Positions 9,551 to 18,218 of a stretch of 64,000 bases of DNA are shown piece after piece. Made by a program: the position numbers and the translations under genes. The notes beneath the pieces were generated by a model. That model did no database searches, was not told the origin of the DNA, and was given only the letters and a program-made list of their open reading frames with translations. This DNA comes from an uncultured Rhodopila sp. (GTDB lineage Bacteria; Pseudomonadota; Alphaproteobacteria; Acetobacterales; Acetobacteraceae), in contig CAINOE010000138.1 in NCBI GenBank assembly GCA_903851415.1, positions 1 through 64,000 of the forward strand, written 5' to 3'. Positions within the stretch are counted from its first letter, which is position 1; every line of letters starts with the position of its first letter.

Positions 9551-10708
9551 ATGCCCGATGGTTCGGCCACGCTGACACTGACCCTCCATCCCCGCATCGC
9601 CGAGATCGGCGCGGCCGATTGGGATGCCTGCGCCGGCGGCGGCAACCCGTTCGTCAGCCACGCCTTCCTGAGCGCGCTGGAGGACAGCGGTTCGGCCAAC
9701 GCCCGCACCGGCTGGCTACCGCAGCACGCGGTCTTGCGGACCGAGGCCGGCCACGTGGTCGCCGCCGCGCCGATGTATGCGAAGTCGCACAGCTACGGCG
9801 AGTATGTGTTCGACCACGGCTGGGCGGACGCGCTGGAGCGGGCAGGCGGGCGATACTACCCCAAGCTTCAGGTGTCGGTCCCGTTCAGCCCTGTCCCCGG
9901 GCCGAGGCTGCTGCGCCGTCCGGGCACCGGCGTTCCGGTCGCGACCCTGGCGACCGCGCTGGAGCAGGCCTGCGGTTCCCTGTCGCTGTCGTCGGTGCAT
10001 GTGACCTTCTGCAGCCGGGAGGAGTGGGACGGTCTCGGCGATGCCGGCTGGCTGAAGCGCACCGGGATGCAGTTCCATTGGGAGAATGAGGGCTACACCG
10101 GCTTCGAGGACTTCCTCGGCGCGCTGTCGTCGCGCAAGCGCAAGGTTCTGCGCCGCGAACGGCGCGACGCCAACGCGGCCGGGCTGACCTTCGAGGCGCT
10201 GTCCGGCGCGGACATCAAGGAACACCATTGGGACGCGTTCTATGCGTTCTACCAGTCCACCGTGGACCGCAAATGGGGGTCCGCCTATCTGACCCGCTCG
10301 TTCTTTTCCCTGCTCAGCGAGCGGCTCGGCGACAAGGTCGTCCTGATGTTCGCGGATATGGACGGAAAACCCGTGGCGGGGGCGCTGAATTTGGCGGGGG
10401 ACGAGGCGCTGTACGGCCGCAACTGGGGCTGTCACGGCGACTGGCCGTTCCTGCATTTCGAGCTGTGCTACTACCGGGCGATCGACTGGGCGATCGAGCG
10501 CGGCCTGAAGCGGGTGGAGGCGGGTGCCCAGGGTCGGCACAAGATCCAGCGCGGGTATCTGCCGCAGCCGACATATTCGGCGCATTGGATCGCGCATAAG
10601 GGCCTGCGCCGCGCGGTGGCGAATTTCGTCAATGAGGAGCAGGCGGCGATCGAGGCGGAGATGGCGGCGCTGGCCGAGGAGTCTCCGTTCCGCAAAGGCG
10701 AGGACTGA
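9551..10708 (+). CDS. FemAB-like acyltransferase (GNAT fold, DUF482 type)
   Basis: A 385-residue protein resembling the peptidoglycan-recognition/FemAB-like group: NPFVSHAFLSALEDSGSA at the start, and WENEGYTGFEDFLGALSSRKRKVLRRERR in the middle. The strong family run GRNWGCHGDWPFLHFELCYYRAIDWAIERGLKRVEAGAQGRHKIQRGY lies towards the C-terminus. The acyl donor and acceptor are unknown. It starts at ATG 9551, 10 bases after the RidA gene. These two genes often occur together in Alphaproteobacteria, but the functional link is not established. Confidence 0.85.
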   Translation: MPDGSATLTLTLHPRIAEIGAADWDACAGGGNPFVSHAFLSALEDSGSANARTGWLPQHAVLRTEAGHVVAAAPMYAKSHSYGEYVFDHGWADALERAGGRYYPKLQVSVPFSPVPGPRLLRRPGTGVPVATLATALEQACGSLSLSSVHVTFCSREEWDGLGDAGWLKRTGMQFHWENEGYTGFEDFLGALSSRKRKVLRRERRDANAAGLTFEALSGADIKEHHWDAFYAFYQSTVDRKWGSAYLTRSFFSLLSERLGDKVVLMFADMDGKPVAGALNLAGDEALYGRNWGCHGDWPFLHFELCYYRAIDWAIERGLKRVEAGAQGRHKIQRGYLPQPTYSAHWIAHKGLRRAVANFVNEEQAAIEAEMAALAEESPFRKGED

Positions 10709-11262
10709 GCGGTCCGCGCCGCCGTCAACCAATTGGTAACCTTTTGCTGAGACCATGGATCCGGGGTGGCTGATAGCGCCGCCACGCTTGCGAATCACTA
10801 GGTCAATGGCATACAAGAATGGCGCTGTGGCGGCGAGATCAGATCCGGTTTGACCTGGCGGAAGACGCCACGGACCATCCGGTGACGACCCTGACGGTCG
10901 ATAACCCGGCGGGGGGCGGCTAATCGTTATGGCGACCTGCTTCCAGGCCGGGCGATCGATGACTCTGCTCGGACTGCACGCTCATGGCGAAACTGTTGGA
11001 GCCAATGCCATCGGCGCAGCCAACCTCGCGGTCATCGCGCAGGCATTCATGGAGTTGATGGACCTTGACGAACTCGTTGTCGCCGGCGGGATTCGAACGA
11101 CTGGAGCGAACCCGTCTCGTAACCCGCGTCGAGTCCGGTTCACCCGCCGCGATCCTGATCGAGTGGGCCGGTGATATCCGCCAAATCCAGAAGATTCCGA
11201 CGACATTCGCCTTGGTGAAGCGCTGGGCGCCAACGCCGCGAGCCAAGCGGGCGACCGACACG
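10709..11262. other. Region without a convincing gene
   Basis: There is a 34-codon frame at 10819-10923 (starting MALWRRDQIRFDL), without a clear ribosome site, and an open frame running into the HTH gene from TTG 11065. Neither has recognisable family features. The stretch may hold the decayed toxin partner of the downstream HTH protein; this is a guess. Confidence 0.4.
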
Positions 11263-11601
11263 ATGCTGGAGCACAAACGCGCCTTCATCCTCGTCCCGAA
11301 GCTGGAGTCGTTCGATGCCCTCGCCACTGAGCTGGCCGCTTGCGGCGTCAAGGCATCGCGCATCCCCGACACCGAAATCCACGTCAAGGCCATCCGGGAA
11401 AGGCTCGACCTGACGCAGGAGCAGTTCGCGCTGCATTTCGGCCTCGACCTCGACGCGGTGCGCAACTGGGAGCATGGCCGCCGCAAGCCCGACACGGCAG
11501 CCCGCAGCTACCTGCGCGCGATCCATAACGATCCCGCCGCGGTCGAGGCGGCGCTGTGGCTGCAGCCGGAACCGCCTGGCTTTACGAAGCCATCCGCGTG
11601 A
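11263..11601 (+). CDS. HTH protein, XRE/HigA-like antitoxin type
   Basis: The 112-residue product has a C-terminal helix-turn-helix: VKAIRERLDLTQEQFALHFGLDLDAVRNWEHGRRKPDTAARSYLRAI. It ends with the NDPAAVEAAL tail typical of HigA/MqsA-like antitoxins encoded after a RelE-type toxin. The frame is open upstream to TTG 11065, but those residues do not resemble a known toxin; ATG 11263 was chosen because the HTH family normally starts 30-40 residues before the helix. No clear Shine-Dalgarno is present. It overlaps the convergent SDR pseudogene by 20 bases. Confidence 0.6.
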   Translation: MLEHKRAFILVPKLESFDALATELAACGVKASRIPDTEIHVKAIRERLDLTQEQFALHFGLDLDAVRNWEHGRRKPDTAARSYLRAIHNDPAAVEAALWLQPEPPGFTKPSA

Positions 11602-12356
11602 CGCGTCCCGCGGTCATGCCGCCGTCGATGACAAGCTCCGATCCCGTGACGTGGGTCGACAAATCCGCAGCCAGGAACAGGATGCCGTCGGCGACCTCCG
11701 AAGCCTGCCCCGGCTTGCCGAGCGGCACGACCGCCTCCGCCGCCGCCTGCGGGTCTATCGGCTGGTTGCTCCCGCCCGGCAGCTTGCCCCATATCGGCGT
11801 CGCGATGATCCCCGGATGCACCGAATTGACCCGGATGCCGTCGTTCGCCTGAGCACATTCCAGCGCCACCGACTTGGCGAACAGCCGCACCGCTCCCTTG
11901 GTCGCGCTGTAGCCGGCCAACCCGGCGCGCCGCGCACCCCGGCCACCGAGGACAGCATCACGATCGAGCCGCCGTTGCCCGCGCGCCGCATCGCCGGAAT
12001 ACGATACTTGACCGAAAGGAAGGCGCCATCGGCGTTGATCGCATCTGGCGGCGCCAATCCTTCAGCGACATATCGACAACGGAGCCCATGACGGCGATGC
12101 CGGCATTGGCGACCATAATGTCGAGGCGGCCGAGGCGCTCCGCTGCCGCGATCACGTCCGACCAGCCGTCTTCCTCCGAGACGTCGTGGTGCAGATAGAC
12201 ACCGCACATGTCCTCGGCCAGCGCCGCGCCGGCGGTGCCGTCGATGTCGGTCAGCACCAGCCCGGCACCTTCCCGCGCCAGTACGCGCGCCGTCGCGGCG
12301 CCGATCCCGGAGGCGGCGCCGGTCACAATGGCGACCTTGCCGTCCAAAAGAGCCAT
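11582..12356 (-). pseudogene. Short-chain dehydrogenase/reductase with two frameshifts
   Basis: Read in three successive frames, this gives a complete classical SDR of about 257 residues. It has GAASGIGAA (cofactor site), NAGIAVMG, SSVAGVRGAPG, then YSATKGA (catalytic Tyr-x-x-x-Lys) and IDGGMTAG near the end. The frame breaks near 12047, in the codon after DWRRQ, and near 11931, between GAPG and LAGYS. Each break is explained by one missing base. As it stands no full enzyme can be made, unless both are sequencing errors. Start ATG 12356 follows a purine-rich site. Confidence 0.8.
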
Positions 12357-12559
12357 TGGCTTCCTCCCGGTCTCGCTGAGGGCGGGAGAATCCCACCCGG
12401 GCGCACGGCCTCCAACCCGGGCGGATCGCGCGGGGGCACGAAAATTCTTCAGGGAACGCGCTTCTGAAGGGCCGTCGCGACGTGCGCAGGGTTCGCCCGC
12501 GAACGACCTCCTGCGAATCGTCCTGGCCTGGACACCGGGCCATGACGCGGAGACGGCGC

Positions 12560-12940
12560 CTAACGTACAGCCTCCACCACCGCACCGACCGCCGCCGCGA
12601 TATCCAGCCAGCTCCGGTCCGCGGTCAGCACCGTATGCCCCGTCCGCTGGCCCAGAGCGAGGCAGATCCGGTCGCCCATCGACAACCCCGCCGGACGGGT
12701 CAAATCCGCCATCAACGCCGAGCGCAGCGCCAGGTCCTCATCGACCGCCACCAAAGTAAGCGGAATCCGCTCCAGCAAAGTCGCCGCCCGCTCCTTCGCC
12801 CCGCGCAACACGTATTTTGTCACGACTTCCGCGAAGTTCACGGTGGTCATCACCGCGCCCTCCATCAGCGCCTCCGCCACCCGCTCCTTCCCCGGCTCCG
12901 CCAGCAGGAAGGCGAGCAACGCCGAGGCGTCCAGGATCAT
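12560..12940 (-). CDS. vapC: PIN-domain RNase toxin, VapC type
   Basis: A 126-residue PIN-domain protein. Acidic catalytic residues are visible in MILDASALLAFLLAEPG, in the central NFAEVV, in LSMGDRICLALG and in TVLTADRSW. VapC toxins cut tRNA or rRNA until bound by VapB. Its ATG overlaps the antitoxin stop by 4 bases, the usual coupled arrangement. The family assignment is firm; the target is unknown. Confidence 0.9.
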   Translation of the reverse strand: MILDASALLAFLLAEPGKERVAEALMEGAVMTTVNFAEVVTKYVLRGAKERAATLLERIPLTLVAVDEDLALRSALMADLTRPAGLSMGDRICLALGQRTGHTVLTADRSWLDIAAAVGAVVEAVR

Positions 12941-13197
12941 GCCGGCAGTTCGCCGTCCCGCCGGGCTTCCGCGCGGCGTTCGCGCAGGAAGCCGTCAACC
13001 GTCTCACCCGACCCGGCGAACACGTCCCGCGCTTCATCCTGCAAGTCGGTCAGCACCTGCTTCAGCACGCGCATCCGGATCTCCCCGCCGACGACGGAGA
13101 CCATGACCGGGCCGCCATGCTCCAGGCCGACTTCGCGGCGTATGGATGCGGGGATGTTCATCTTGCCCCCTTCGGACACTCTGGCAACCGAACCCAT
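12937..13197 (-). CDS. vapB: AbrB/MazE-type antitoxin, VapB
   Basis: An 86-residue protein with an N-terminal SpoVT-AbrB DNA-binding fold (GGKMNIPASIRREVGLEHGGPVMVSVVGGEIRMRV). A charged C-terminal half (LQDEARDVFAGSGETVDGFLRERRAEAR) would wrap around VapC. ATG 13197 follows AGGG. The sequence just upstream has short inverted arms (TAACC/GGTTA near 13228-13245) that could be an operator, but this is weak. Confidence 0.88.
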   Translation of the reverse strand: MGSVARVSEGGKMNIPASIRREVGLEHGGPVMVSVVGGEIRMRVLKQVLTDLQDEARDVFAGSGETVDGFLRERRAEARRDGELPA

Positions 13198-13405
13198 TTT
13201 GGACCCTAATCGTTAACAAAGACTTAACCGGAGGATGGTTACCACAAAAAAAACCCGCACCAAAACACATTATCAGAAGCCAACTCCGCCGCCACTCACC
13301 CCCTTGCACCGCGCGCCCTCGCCGTGCATTGAGGCGCCGCCATTGATTTGGGGAAACGGGCGTGCATGGCGCCTGAAGATTCCAAACGCATGAAGGATCA
13401 TACAC

Positions 13406-14545
13406 ATGCGCCTTGCGGTGCTGAAAGAACGACGGGCGGCGGAAACCCGCGTGGCCGCGACCCCGGAGACAGTCAAGAAGCTGATCGCCCTGGGCCTGAC
13501 GGTCGCGGTCGAGTCCGGGGCAGGGGCTAACGCCTCCCTCTCCGATGCTGATTTTGCCGCCGCGGGGGCCGAAATCGCCCCCGACGCGGCGGCTCTGTTG
13601 AAAGATGCGAACATCGTCTTCGCAGTGCAGACCCCCGGCCCGCAGGAGCGTGAGCGCATCCCGCGTGGCGCGTTGCTGGTATGCATCGCCGGCGCATTTT
13701 CCGACCCCGAACTGGTCCCGAGCCTCGCCGCCGCCGGTATTGATGCAGTGGCGATGGAACTTTTACCACGCATTACTCGCGCACAGTCGATGGACGTGCT
13801 GTCCAGCCAGGCCAACCTTGCCGGGTATCGCGCCGTCATTGAAGCGGCCACCTTCTTCCAGCGCGGCTTCCCCATGATGATGACCGCGGCCGGCACGGTG
13901 CCGCCCGCACGCGTCTTCATCATCGGCGCCGGCGTGGCCGGCCTGCAGGCCATCGCCACCGCCCGCCGCCTCGGCGCGATCGTTTCGGCCACCGACGTCC
14001 GGCCGGCCGCCAAGGAGGAGATCAAGTCGCTCGGCGCCACCTTCGTCGGCGTCGAGGACGAGGAAACCGCGAAGCAGACCGGTGCCTACGCCAAAGAAAT
14101 GACCGACGCGTTCCGCCAGAAACAGGCGGAGCTGATGGCCACGACGGTTGCCAAGAACGACATCGTCATCACCACCGCCCTGGTGATGGGCCGCAAGGCG
14201 CCGGTGATCATTACGCAACCGATGGTCGACAGCATGAAGGCCGGCAGCGTGATCGTCGATCTCGCGGCCGAGGCGGGCGGCAACTGCGCCGCCACCGTGC
14301 CCGGCCAGAGCATCGTCACGCCCAACGGCGTCACCGTGCTCGGCTTCAACAACTGGCCGGGCCGCATCCCTGTCGCCTCGTCCTCGCTGTACGCGCGCAA
14401 CCTGCTGACCTTCCTGACCACGTTCTGGGACAAGGAAGCCAAGGCGCCGAAGCTGCCGGAGACGGACGATATCGTCAAAGGCGTCACGCTCACCCGCGGC
14501 GGTGCCGTCGTTCACCCGAATTTCCTGCCCTCGCAGGCAGCCTGA
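13406..14545 (+). CDS. pntAA: NAD(P) transhydrogenase subunit alpha part 1 (PntAA)
   Basis: The 379-residue NAD(H)-binding dI component of proton-translocating transhydrogenase. Family features are MRLAVLKERRAAETRVAATPETVKKL at the start, the Rossmann motif VFIIGAGVAGLQAIATARRLGAIVSATDVRP near residue 170, and the mobile-loop region. It transfers hydride from NADH to NADP+ with PntB, driven by proton entry. AAGGA precedes ATG 13406. First of three genes; the split alpha subunit is the common alphaproteobacterial form. Confidence 0.95.
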   Translation: MRLAVLKERRAAETRVAATPETVKKLIALGLTVAVESGAGANASLSDADFAAAGAEIAPDAAALLKDANIVFAVQTPGPQERERIPRGALLVCIAGAFSDPELVPSLAAAGIDAVAMELLPRITRAQSMDVLSSQANLAGYRAVIEAATFFQRGFPMMMTAAGTVPPARVFIIGAGVAGLQAIATARRLGAIVSATDVRPAAKEEIKSLGATFVGVEDEETAKQTGAYAKEMTDAFRQKQAELMATTVAKNDIVITTALVMGRKAPVIITQPMVDSMKAGSVIVDLAAEAGGNCAATVPGQSIVTPNGVTVLGFNNWPGRIPVASSSLYARNLLTFLTTFWDKEAKAPKLPETDDIVKGVTLTRGGAVVHPNFLPSQAA

Positions 14546-14566
14546 ACATCCGGAGACTGATCCCCG

Positions 14567-14962
14567 ATGACCCCCAATGAACTGGCGGATGAAGCCGCTC
14601 GTTTGTCCGGCAATGCGCTCGACCTTGCCGCACACGCCAAGACGCTGGTGCTGACCGTCTCCACGACGGTGGCACCCGAGGTCAATCCATTCATCTTTCT
14701 GCTGGCCATCTTCCTGATGGCCTGTTTCGTCGGCTACTACGTGGTGTGGAACGTCACCCCGGCGCTGCACTCGCCGCTGATGGCCGTCACCAACGCCATT
14801 TCGTCCGTGATCATCGTCGGCGCGCTGCTCGCGACCGGCCTCGGCACGTCCGGCTGGGCGACGCTGTTCGGCTTTTTCGCGGTCACCCTGGCCTCCGTCA
14901 ATATATTCGGAGGATTTGCGGTGACGCAGCGGATGCTTTCGATGTTCAAGAAGAAGCAATAG
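14567..14962 (+). CDS. pntAB: NAD(P) transhydrogenase subunit alpha part 2 (PntAB)
   Basis: A 131-residue membrane component with three to four hydrophobic segments (from about residue 40: [22 protein letters not shown], the later [16 protein letters not shown], and [29 protein letters not shown]). The C-terminal [11 protein letters not shown] motif is diagnostic. It supplies part of the proton channel (dII) of the transhydrogenase. It lies 21 bases after pntAA and 10 bases before pntB. Confidence 0.95.
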   Translation: MTPNELADEAARLSGNALDLAAHAKTLVLTVSTTVAPEVNPFIFLLAIFLMACFVGYYVVWNVTPALHSPLMAVTNAISSVIIVGALLATGLGTSGWATLFGFFAVTLASVNIFGGFAVTQRMLSMFKKKQ

Positions 14963-14972
14963 GACCGCATCG

Positions 14973-16379
14973 ATGTCCGCCAGTCTGACTTCGCTCGCCT
15001 ATCTCGTCGCCGCCGTCCTGTTCATACTGGCACTGCGCGGCTTGTCTTCACCCGTAACGTCTCGCGCGGGCAACCGCTTCGGCATCATCGGCATGGCGAT
15101 CGCCGTGGCCGCGACCCTGCTGCACCAGGGCATCGGCGCCGGCAGCTACGCGTTGATCATCATCGGCATCGCCATCGGCGGCAGCATCGGCTGGCAGATC
15201 GCCCAGCGTATCCAGATGACCGCCCTGCCGCAGCTTGTCGCCGCCTTCCACTCGCTGGTCGGTCTCGCCGCGGTGCTCGTGGCCGCCGCCGCGCTGAATG
15301 CGCCGGAGGCGTTCGGCATCGGCGTGCCCGGCAACGTGCATGCGCAAAGCCTGGTCGAGATGTCGCTCGGCCTCGCCATCGGCGCCATCACTTTCTCCGG
15401 CAGCTTGATCGCGTTCGCCAAGCTTCAGGCGCTGATGAAGGGCAACCCGATTACCTTCCCGGGCCAGCACAAGCTGAACCTGGGGCTGGCGATCCTGCTG
15501 CTGGTGCTGGTGATCAGCTTCGTGATCTCCGGCGGCAGCCAGGTCCTGTTCTGGTCGATCGCCCTGCTGTCATTCGGGCTCGGCTTCCTGATCATCATCC
15601 CCATCGGCGGCGCCGACATGCCGGTCGTGGTGTCGATGCTCAACAGCTACTCGGGCTGGGCGGCGGCCGGCATCGGCTTCACCATCCAGAACCTCGCGCT
15701 GATCATCACCGGGTCGCTGGTCGGCGCCTCGGGTGCGATCCTGTCCTATATCATGTGCAAGGGCATGAACCGCAGCATTATCAACGTTCTGCTGGGCGGG
15801 TTCGGCTCCGACACCGGCGTCGCCTCGGCCGCCCACGCGGCGGGCGACCGGACGGTGCGCTCGGGTGCTGCCGAGGATGCGGCCTTCATCATGAAAAACG
15901 CGTCCAAGGTGATCATCGTGCCGGGCTACGGCATGGCGGTCGCCCAGGCGCAGCACGCGCTGCGCGAGATGGGCGACACGCTGAAGAAGGAAGGGGTGGA
16001 GGTGAAATACGCCATCCATCCCGTCGCCGGCCGCATGCCGGGGCACATGAACGTGCTGCTGGCCGAGGCCAACGTGCCGTATGACGAGGTGTTCGAACTG
16101 GAGGAGATCAACAACGACTTCTCCACCGCGGACGTCGCCTATGTTATCGGCGCGAATGACGTGACCAACCCGGCGGCGAAAACCGATCCGTCCTCGTCGA
16201 TCTACGGAATGCCGATCCTGGATGTGGAGAAGGCGAGGACGGTGCTGTTTGTGAAGCGGTCGATGGCGTCGGGGTATGCGGGCGTGGACAACGAGTTGTT
16301 CTTCCGCCCGAACACGATGATGCTGTTCGGCGATGCCAAGAAGGTGACCGAGGAGATCGTCCAGGCGCTGAACCACTGA
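14973..16379 (+). CDS. pntB: NAD(P) transhydrogenase subunit beta (PntB)
   Basis: The 468-residue beta subunit has about eight to nine N-terminal membrane helices (residues 1-260) and a C-terminal NADP(H)-binding domain. The run VIIVPGYGMAVAQAQHALREM is the nucleotide loop, followed by HPVAGRMPGHMNVLLAEANVPYD, NDVTNPAA and the end segment KRSMASGYAGVDNELFF. With PntAA and PntAB it makes NADPH at the expense of the proton gradient, useful beside a Calvin cycle. A multi-hairpin repeat element follows the stop codon. Confidence 0.96.
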   Translation: MSASLTSLAYLVAAVLFILALRGLSSPVTSRAGNRFGIIGMAIAVAATLLHQGIGAGSYALIIIGIAIGGSIGWQIAQRIQMTALPQLVAAFHSLVGLAAVLVAAAALNAPEAFGIGVPGNVHAQSLVEMSLGLAIGAITFSGSLIAFAKLQALMKGNPITFPGQHKLNLGLAILLLVLVISFVISGGSQVLFWSIALLSFGLGFLIIIPIGGADMPVVVSMLNSYSGWAAAGIGFTIQNLALIITGSLVGASGAILSYIMCKGMNRSIINVLLGGFGSDTGVASAAHAAGDRTVRSGAAEDAAFIMKNASKVIIVPGYGMAVAQAQHALREMGDTLKKEGVEVKYAIHPVAGRMPGHMNVLLAEANVPYDEVFELEEINNDFSTADVAYVIGANDVTNPAAKTDPSSSIYGMPILDVEKARTVLFVKRSMASGYAGVDNELFFRPNTMMLFGDAKKVTEEIVQALNH

Positions 16380-16388
16380 TCGTCTATC

Positions 16389-16500
16389 GTCATGGCGGGC
16401 GCAGGCCCGCCATCCGCACCTTTCTTTGTAGTTCCGGCAAGCGGTGCAAATTCCGACCGGACCCTGTCACCGGGCGTGAACCGGTGACCGGCATGACGGG
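16389..16500. repeat. Multi-hairpin dispersed element after pntB
   Basis: It begins with ATGGCGGGC/GCCCGCCAT (16392-16413), almost identical to the hairpin at 6576. It continues with GCACC/GGTGC enclosing TTCCGGCA, and ends with CCGGTGACCGG and GGCATGACGGGG. The order of hairpins matches the element between cbbS and cbbX, so it is a second copy. It may end or stabilise the pnt transcript. Confidence 0.75.
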
Positions 16501-16533
16501 GTGGCACCGGCGGCGATCGGTCCTTACGGGCTA

Positions 16534-16644
16534 ATACCAGTCTGCGTTGACTTTGACGCATCGGCGCCCTCCCCACCGTCATGGCCCGGACAAGCCGGGC
16601 CATGACGGCTTATGGGAAGAGTCGCTCTCAACACGGACTGGTAT
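16534..16644. mobile_element. 111-bp MITE-like element with terminal inverted repeats
   Basis: The left end ATACCAGTCTGCGTTGA (16534-16550) and the complement of the right end, ATACCAGTCCGTGTTGA (16628-16644), match at 15 of 17 positions. Taking the ends as CCAGTC...GACTGG leaves TA on both sides, as for IS630/mariner-type insertions. Inside lies a perfect GGCCCGG-type hairpin (16577-16607). It encodes nothing. Its right end supplies the last codons and stop of the adjacent vapC-type gene. Confidence 0.65.
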
Positions 16645-17056
16645 AAGCATACAAATCCACCACCATCGACCCCAGACGCGCCCCCGCAACCCGCCGCAAC
16701 AACCGCCGATCGGCTGTTACCAGCGTGGCATCGCGCGCCTCGGCCAGCGCGAGGTAGAAGCAGTCGCAAGCCGGATGATCCAGTTCGCGTGAAATGGTCA
16801 CCGCGCGCGGCGCCAGCGGGCCGAGCGGGAACACCGTATCGAAAGCCAGTTTTAGGCGGACCGCGGCATGGTCATGCTGCTCCGGTGTCATGCCGCCCGA
16901 CCGGACGGCTTTCCAGCCGGCGTTGGCGACCTCCGGGATAATCAGGTCGGGGGCGATCAGCGTATGCGGACCGCTCAGCAAGGCGCTGGCCTCGGCCGAA
17001 CCGTTCTCCTCGATGAACCATTTGAGCGCCACGCTGGCATCGATGACGGCGATCAC
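16628..17056 (-). CDS. PIN-domain RNase toxin, VapC/FitB type
   Basis: A 142-residue PIN protein with MIAVIDASVALKWFIEENGSAEA at the start, then IIPEVANAGWKAV, HPACDCFYLALAEARDATLVTADRRLLRRV. The conserved acidic residues of the active site are present. It starts at GTG 17056, overlapping the antitoxin stop by 4 bases. The last residues, TSPC, and the TGA stop are encoded by the inverted repeat of a MITE-like element, so the original C-terminus has been replaced. The catalytic core is intact. Confidence 0.88.
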   Translation of the reverse strand: MIAVIDASVALKWFIEENGSAEASALLSGPHTLIAPDLIIPEVANAGWKAVRSGGMTPEQHDHAAVRLKLAFDTVFPLGPLAPRAVTISRELDHPACDCFYLALAEARDATLVTADRRLLRRVAGARLGSMVVDLYAYTSPC

Positions 17057-17298
17057 CGTTCGTCGCGGCCCTCGCGCACGAGGTCTTCCGCCAACCGGCG
17101 GATCCCGCGCGGTGTCAGGGCGCGCACAGCCGCGAACTCCTCCGCGATTTCGGCGCGGGGGTGACCCGCGGCGCGGATCAGAACCTCCCGTAACTCAGCT
17201 TCCAGGGACAGCCCGCGGGAGGCCGCACGGGCGCGCAGGGCTGCGAGGACAGACTCTTCGACGTTGCGGATCAGGACCTGCGGCAACTGCCTCTCCAA
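17053..17298 (-). CDS. Ribbon-helix-helix antitoxin, FitA type
   Basis: An 81-residue protein: LPQVLIRNVEESVLAALRARAASRGLSLEAELREVL is a FitA/VapB-type ribbon-helix-helix domain. The C-terminal helices (HPRAEIAEEFAAVRALTPRG) bind the PIN toxin. It must start at TTG 17298, with GGAG-like bases close by; an in-frame TAG lies five codons upstream and there is no ATG or GTG. A 7-bp-arm palindrome directly upstream is its likely operator. Confidence 0.85.
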   Translation of the reverse strand: MERQLPQVLIRNVEESVLAALRARAASRGLSLEAELREVLIRAAGHPRAEIAEEFAAVRALTPRGIRRLAEDLVREGRDER

Positions 17299-17299
17299 A

Positions 17300-17319
17300 T
17301 GATAGCAATGACGCTATCA
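17300..17319. promoter_or_regulatory. Palindromic operator of the PIN/RHH toxin-antitoxin operon
   Basis: TGATAGCAATGACGCTATCA has perfect 7-base arms (TGATAGC/GCTATCA) around a 6-base centre. It ends 2 bases upstream of the antitoxin TTG start. FitAB/VapBC complexes bind such palindromes in their promoters, so negative autoregulation is expected. The close spacing means the transcript starts very near the first codon. Confidence 0.7.
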
Positions 17320-17540
17320 TCTGATGTTCCGCCCGGGTGTCGAGCGGGATCGGTGAACCGGATATCGTTGCCGGCCCCGGAAACCTGCCGCGGCGAACAG
17401 TAACACCAATACATACGATCGGCTGCTTCAGCATACCCGTGTATAATCTGAACCAATAGAAGACATCAGGTCCATTTGACTTCCTTTCTTCGCTTCGGAG
17501 GCGCCAATTATTTTGCGTATTCATCGAAAGGAGCGAGCTG

Positions 17541-18218
17541 ATGAAGAAACTGTTACTGGTCATCGCCGCAGTCGCTACCGTCGGCGTTGCGCACGAAGTC
17601 CGCGCCGCAAGCATCGACACGCTGTCCGCCTGGAATGGCTCGACCGGAATCACGCCGTTCGGCGCGAACGGCTCGACCGGCGTCTACGGCGAAACCTTCA
17701 TCGCCCCCGGCAACCTCACCTCCTTCACGTTCGAGGTCGATACCTCCGGTCCGCTGCACGTGGTGGCGCAAGTCTATGCCTGGTCCGGCTCGCTGTACGG
17801 CGGCAACGGCCAGCAAGGTGCCGTCGGTCCCGCGCTGTTCACCAGCGCGCCGTTGACGATCGCCGCAACGCGCGCCTACCAGGCCGTAACCGTCGATACC
17901 GGCTCGGTGGCGCTCACGCCCGGTCAGAAATACGTCGTGCTTCTGGCGGATACCGGCGGTGACAACGGTCAGGCAGAGTTCGGGTTGGATGGCTTGCACC
18001 GCCACCCGGGCATCGCGGGCGACGGGGGCTTCAACTTCTACAATAATCGCGACGTGCTCGCCTCGATCAGCGGCAACAACTGGGACGACTACGCCGATTT
18101 CGGGTCGCTGGCCTGGGACGGAGAGTTCGCGGCGCCGGAACCTGCCTCGATAATGCTGCTCGGCGCCGGCCTGATCGGGCTGGGCGTGGTTCGCCGCCGC
18201 CGCACCTCCGTCCGGTAA
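17541..18218 (+). CDS. Secreted PEP-CTERM protein
   Basis: A 225-residue protein with a Sec signal peptide (MKKLLLVIAAVATVGVAHEVRA, cut after about residue 22). The body is rich in Gly, Ser, Thr and beta strands and resembles extracellular carbohydrate-binding-like domains. The C-terminus, PEPASIMLLGAGLIGLGVVRRRR, is a complete PEP-CTERM sorting signal: Pro-Glu-Pro, a hydrophobic helix and a basic end. An EpsH-type exosortase would process it; none is in the window. AAAGGAGCGAGCTG precedes ATG 17541. PEP-CTERM proteins are commonly tied to exopolysaccharide; the role here is unknown. Confidence 0.9.
   Translation: MKKLLLVIAAVATVGVAHEVRAASIDTLSAWNGSTGITPFGANGSTGVYGETFIAPGNLTSFTFEVDTSGPLHVVAQVYAWSGSLYGGNGQQGAVGPALFTSAPLTIAATRAYQAVTVDTGSVALTPGQKYVVLLADTGGDNGQAEFGLDGLHRHPGIAGDGGFNFYNNRDVLASISGNNWDDYADFGSLAWDGEFAAPEPASIMLLGAGLIGLGVVRRRRTSVR

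Noticed and set aside
11080-11100. GTTCGAATCCC-like motif on the minus strand, as in a tRNA T-arm
   Set aside because: No acceptor stem, anticodon arm or D-arm can be formed around it, so it is not a tRNA and is too weak for a tRNA-derived attachment site.
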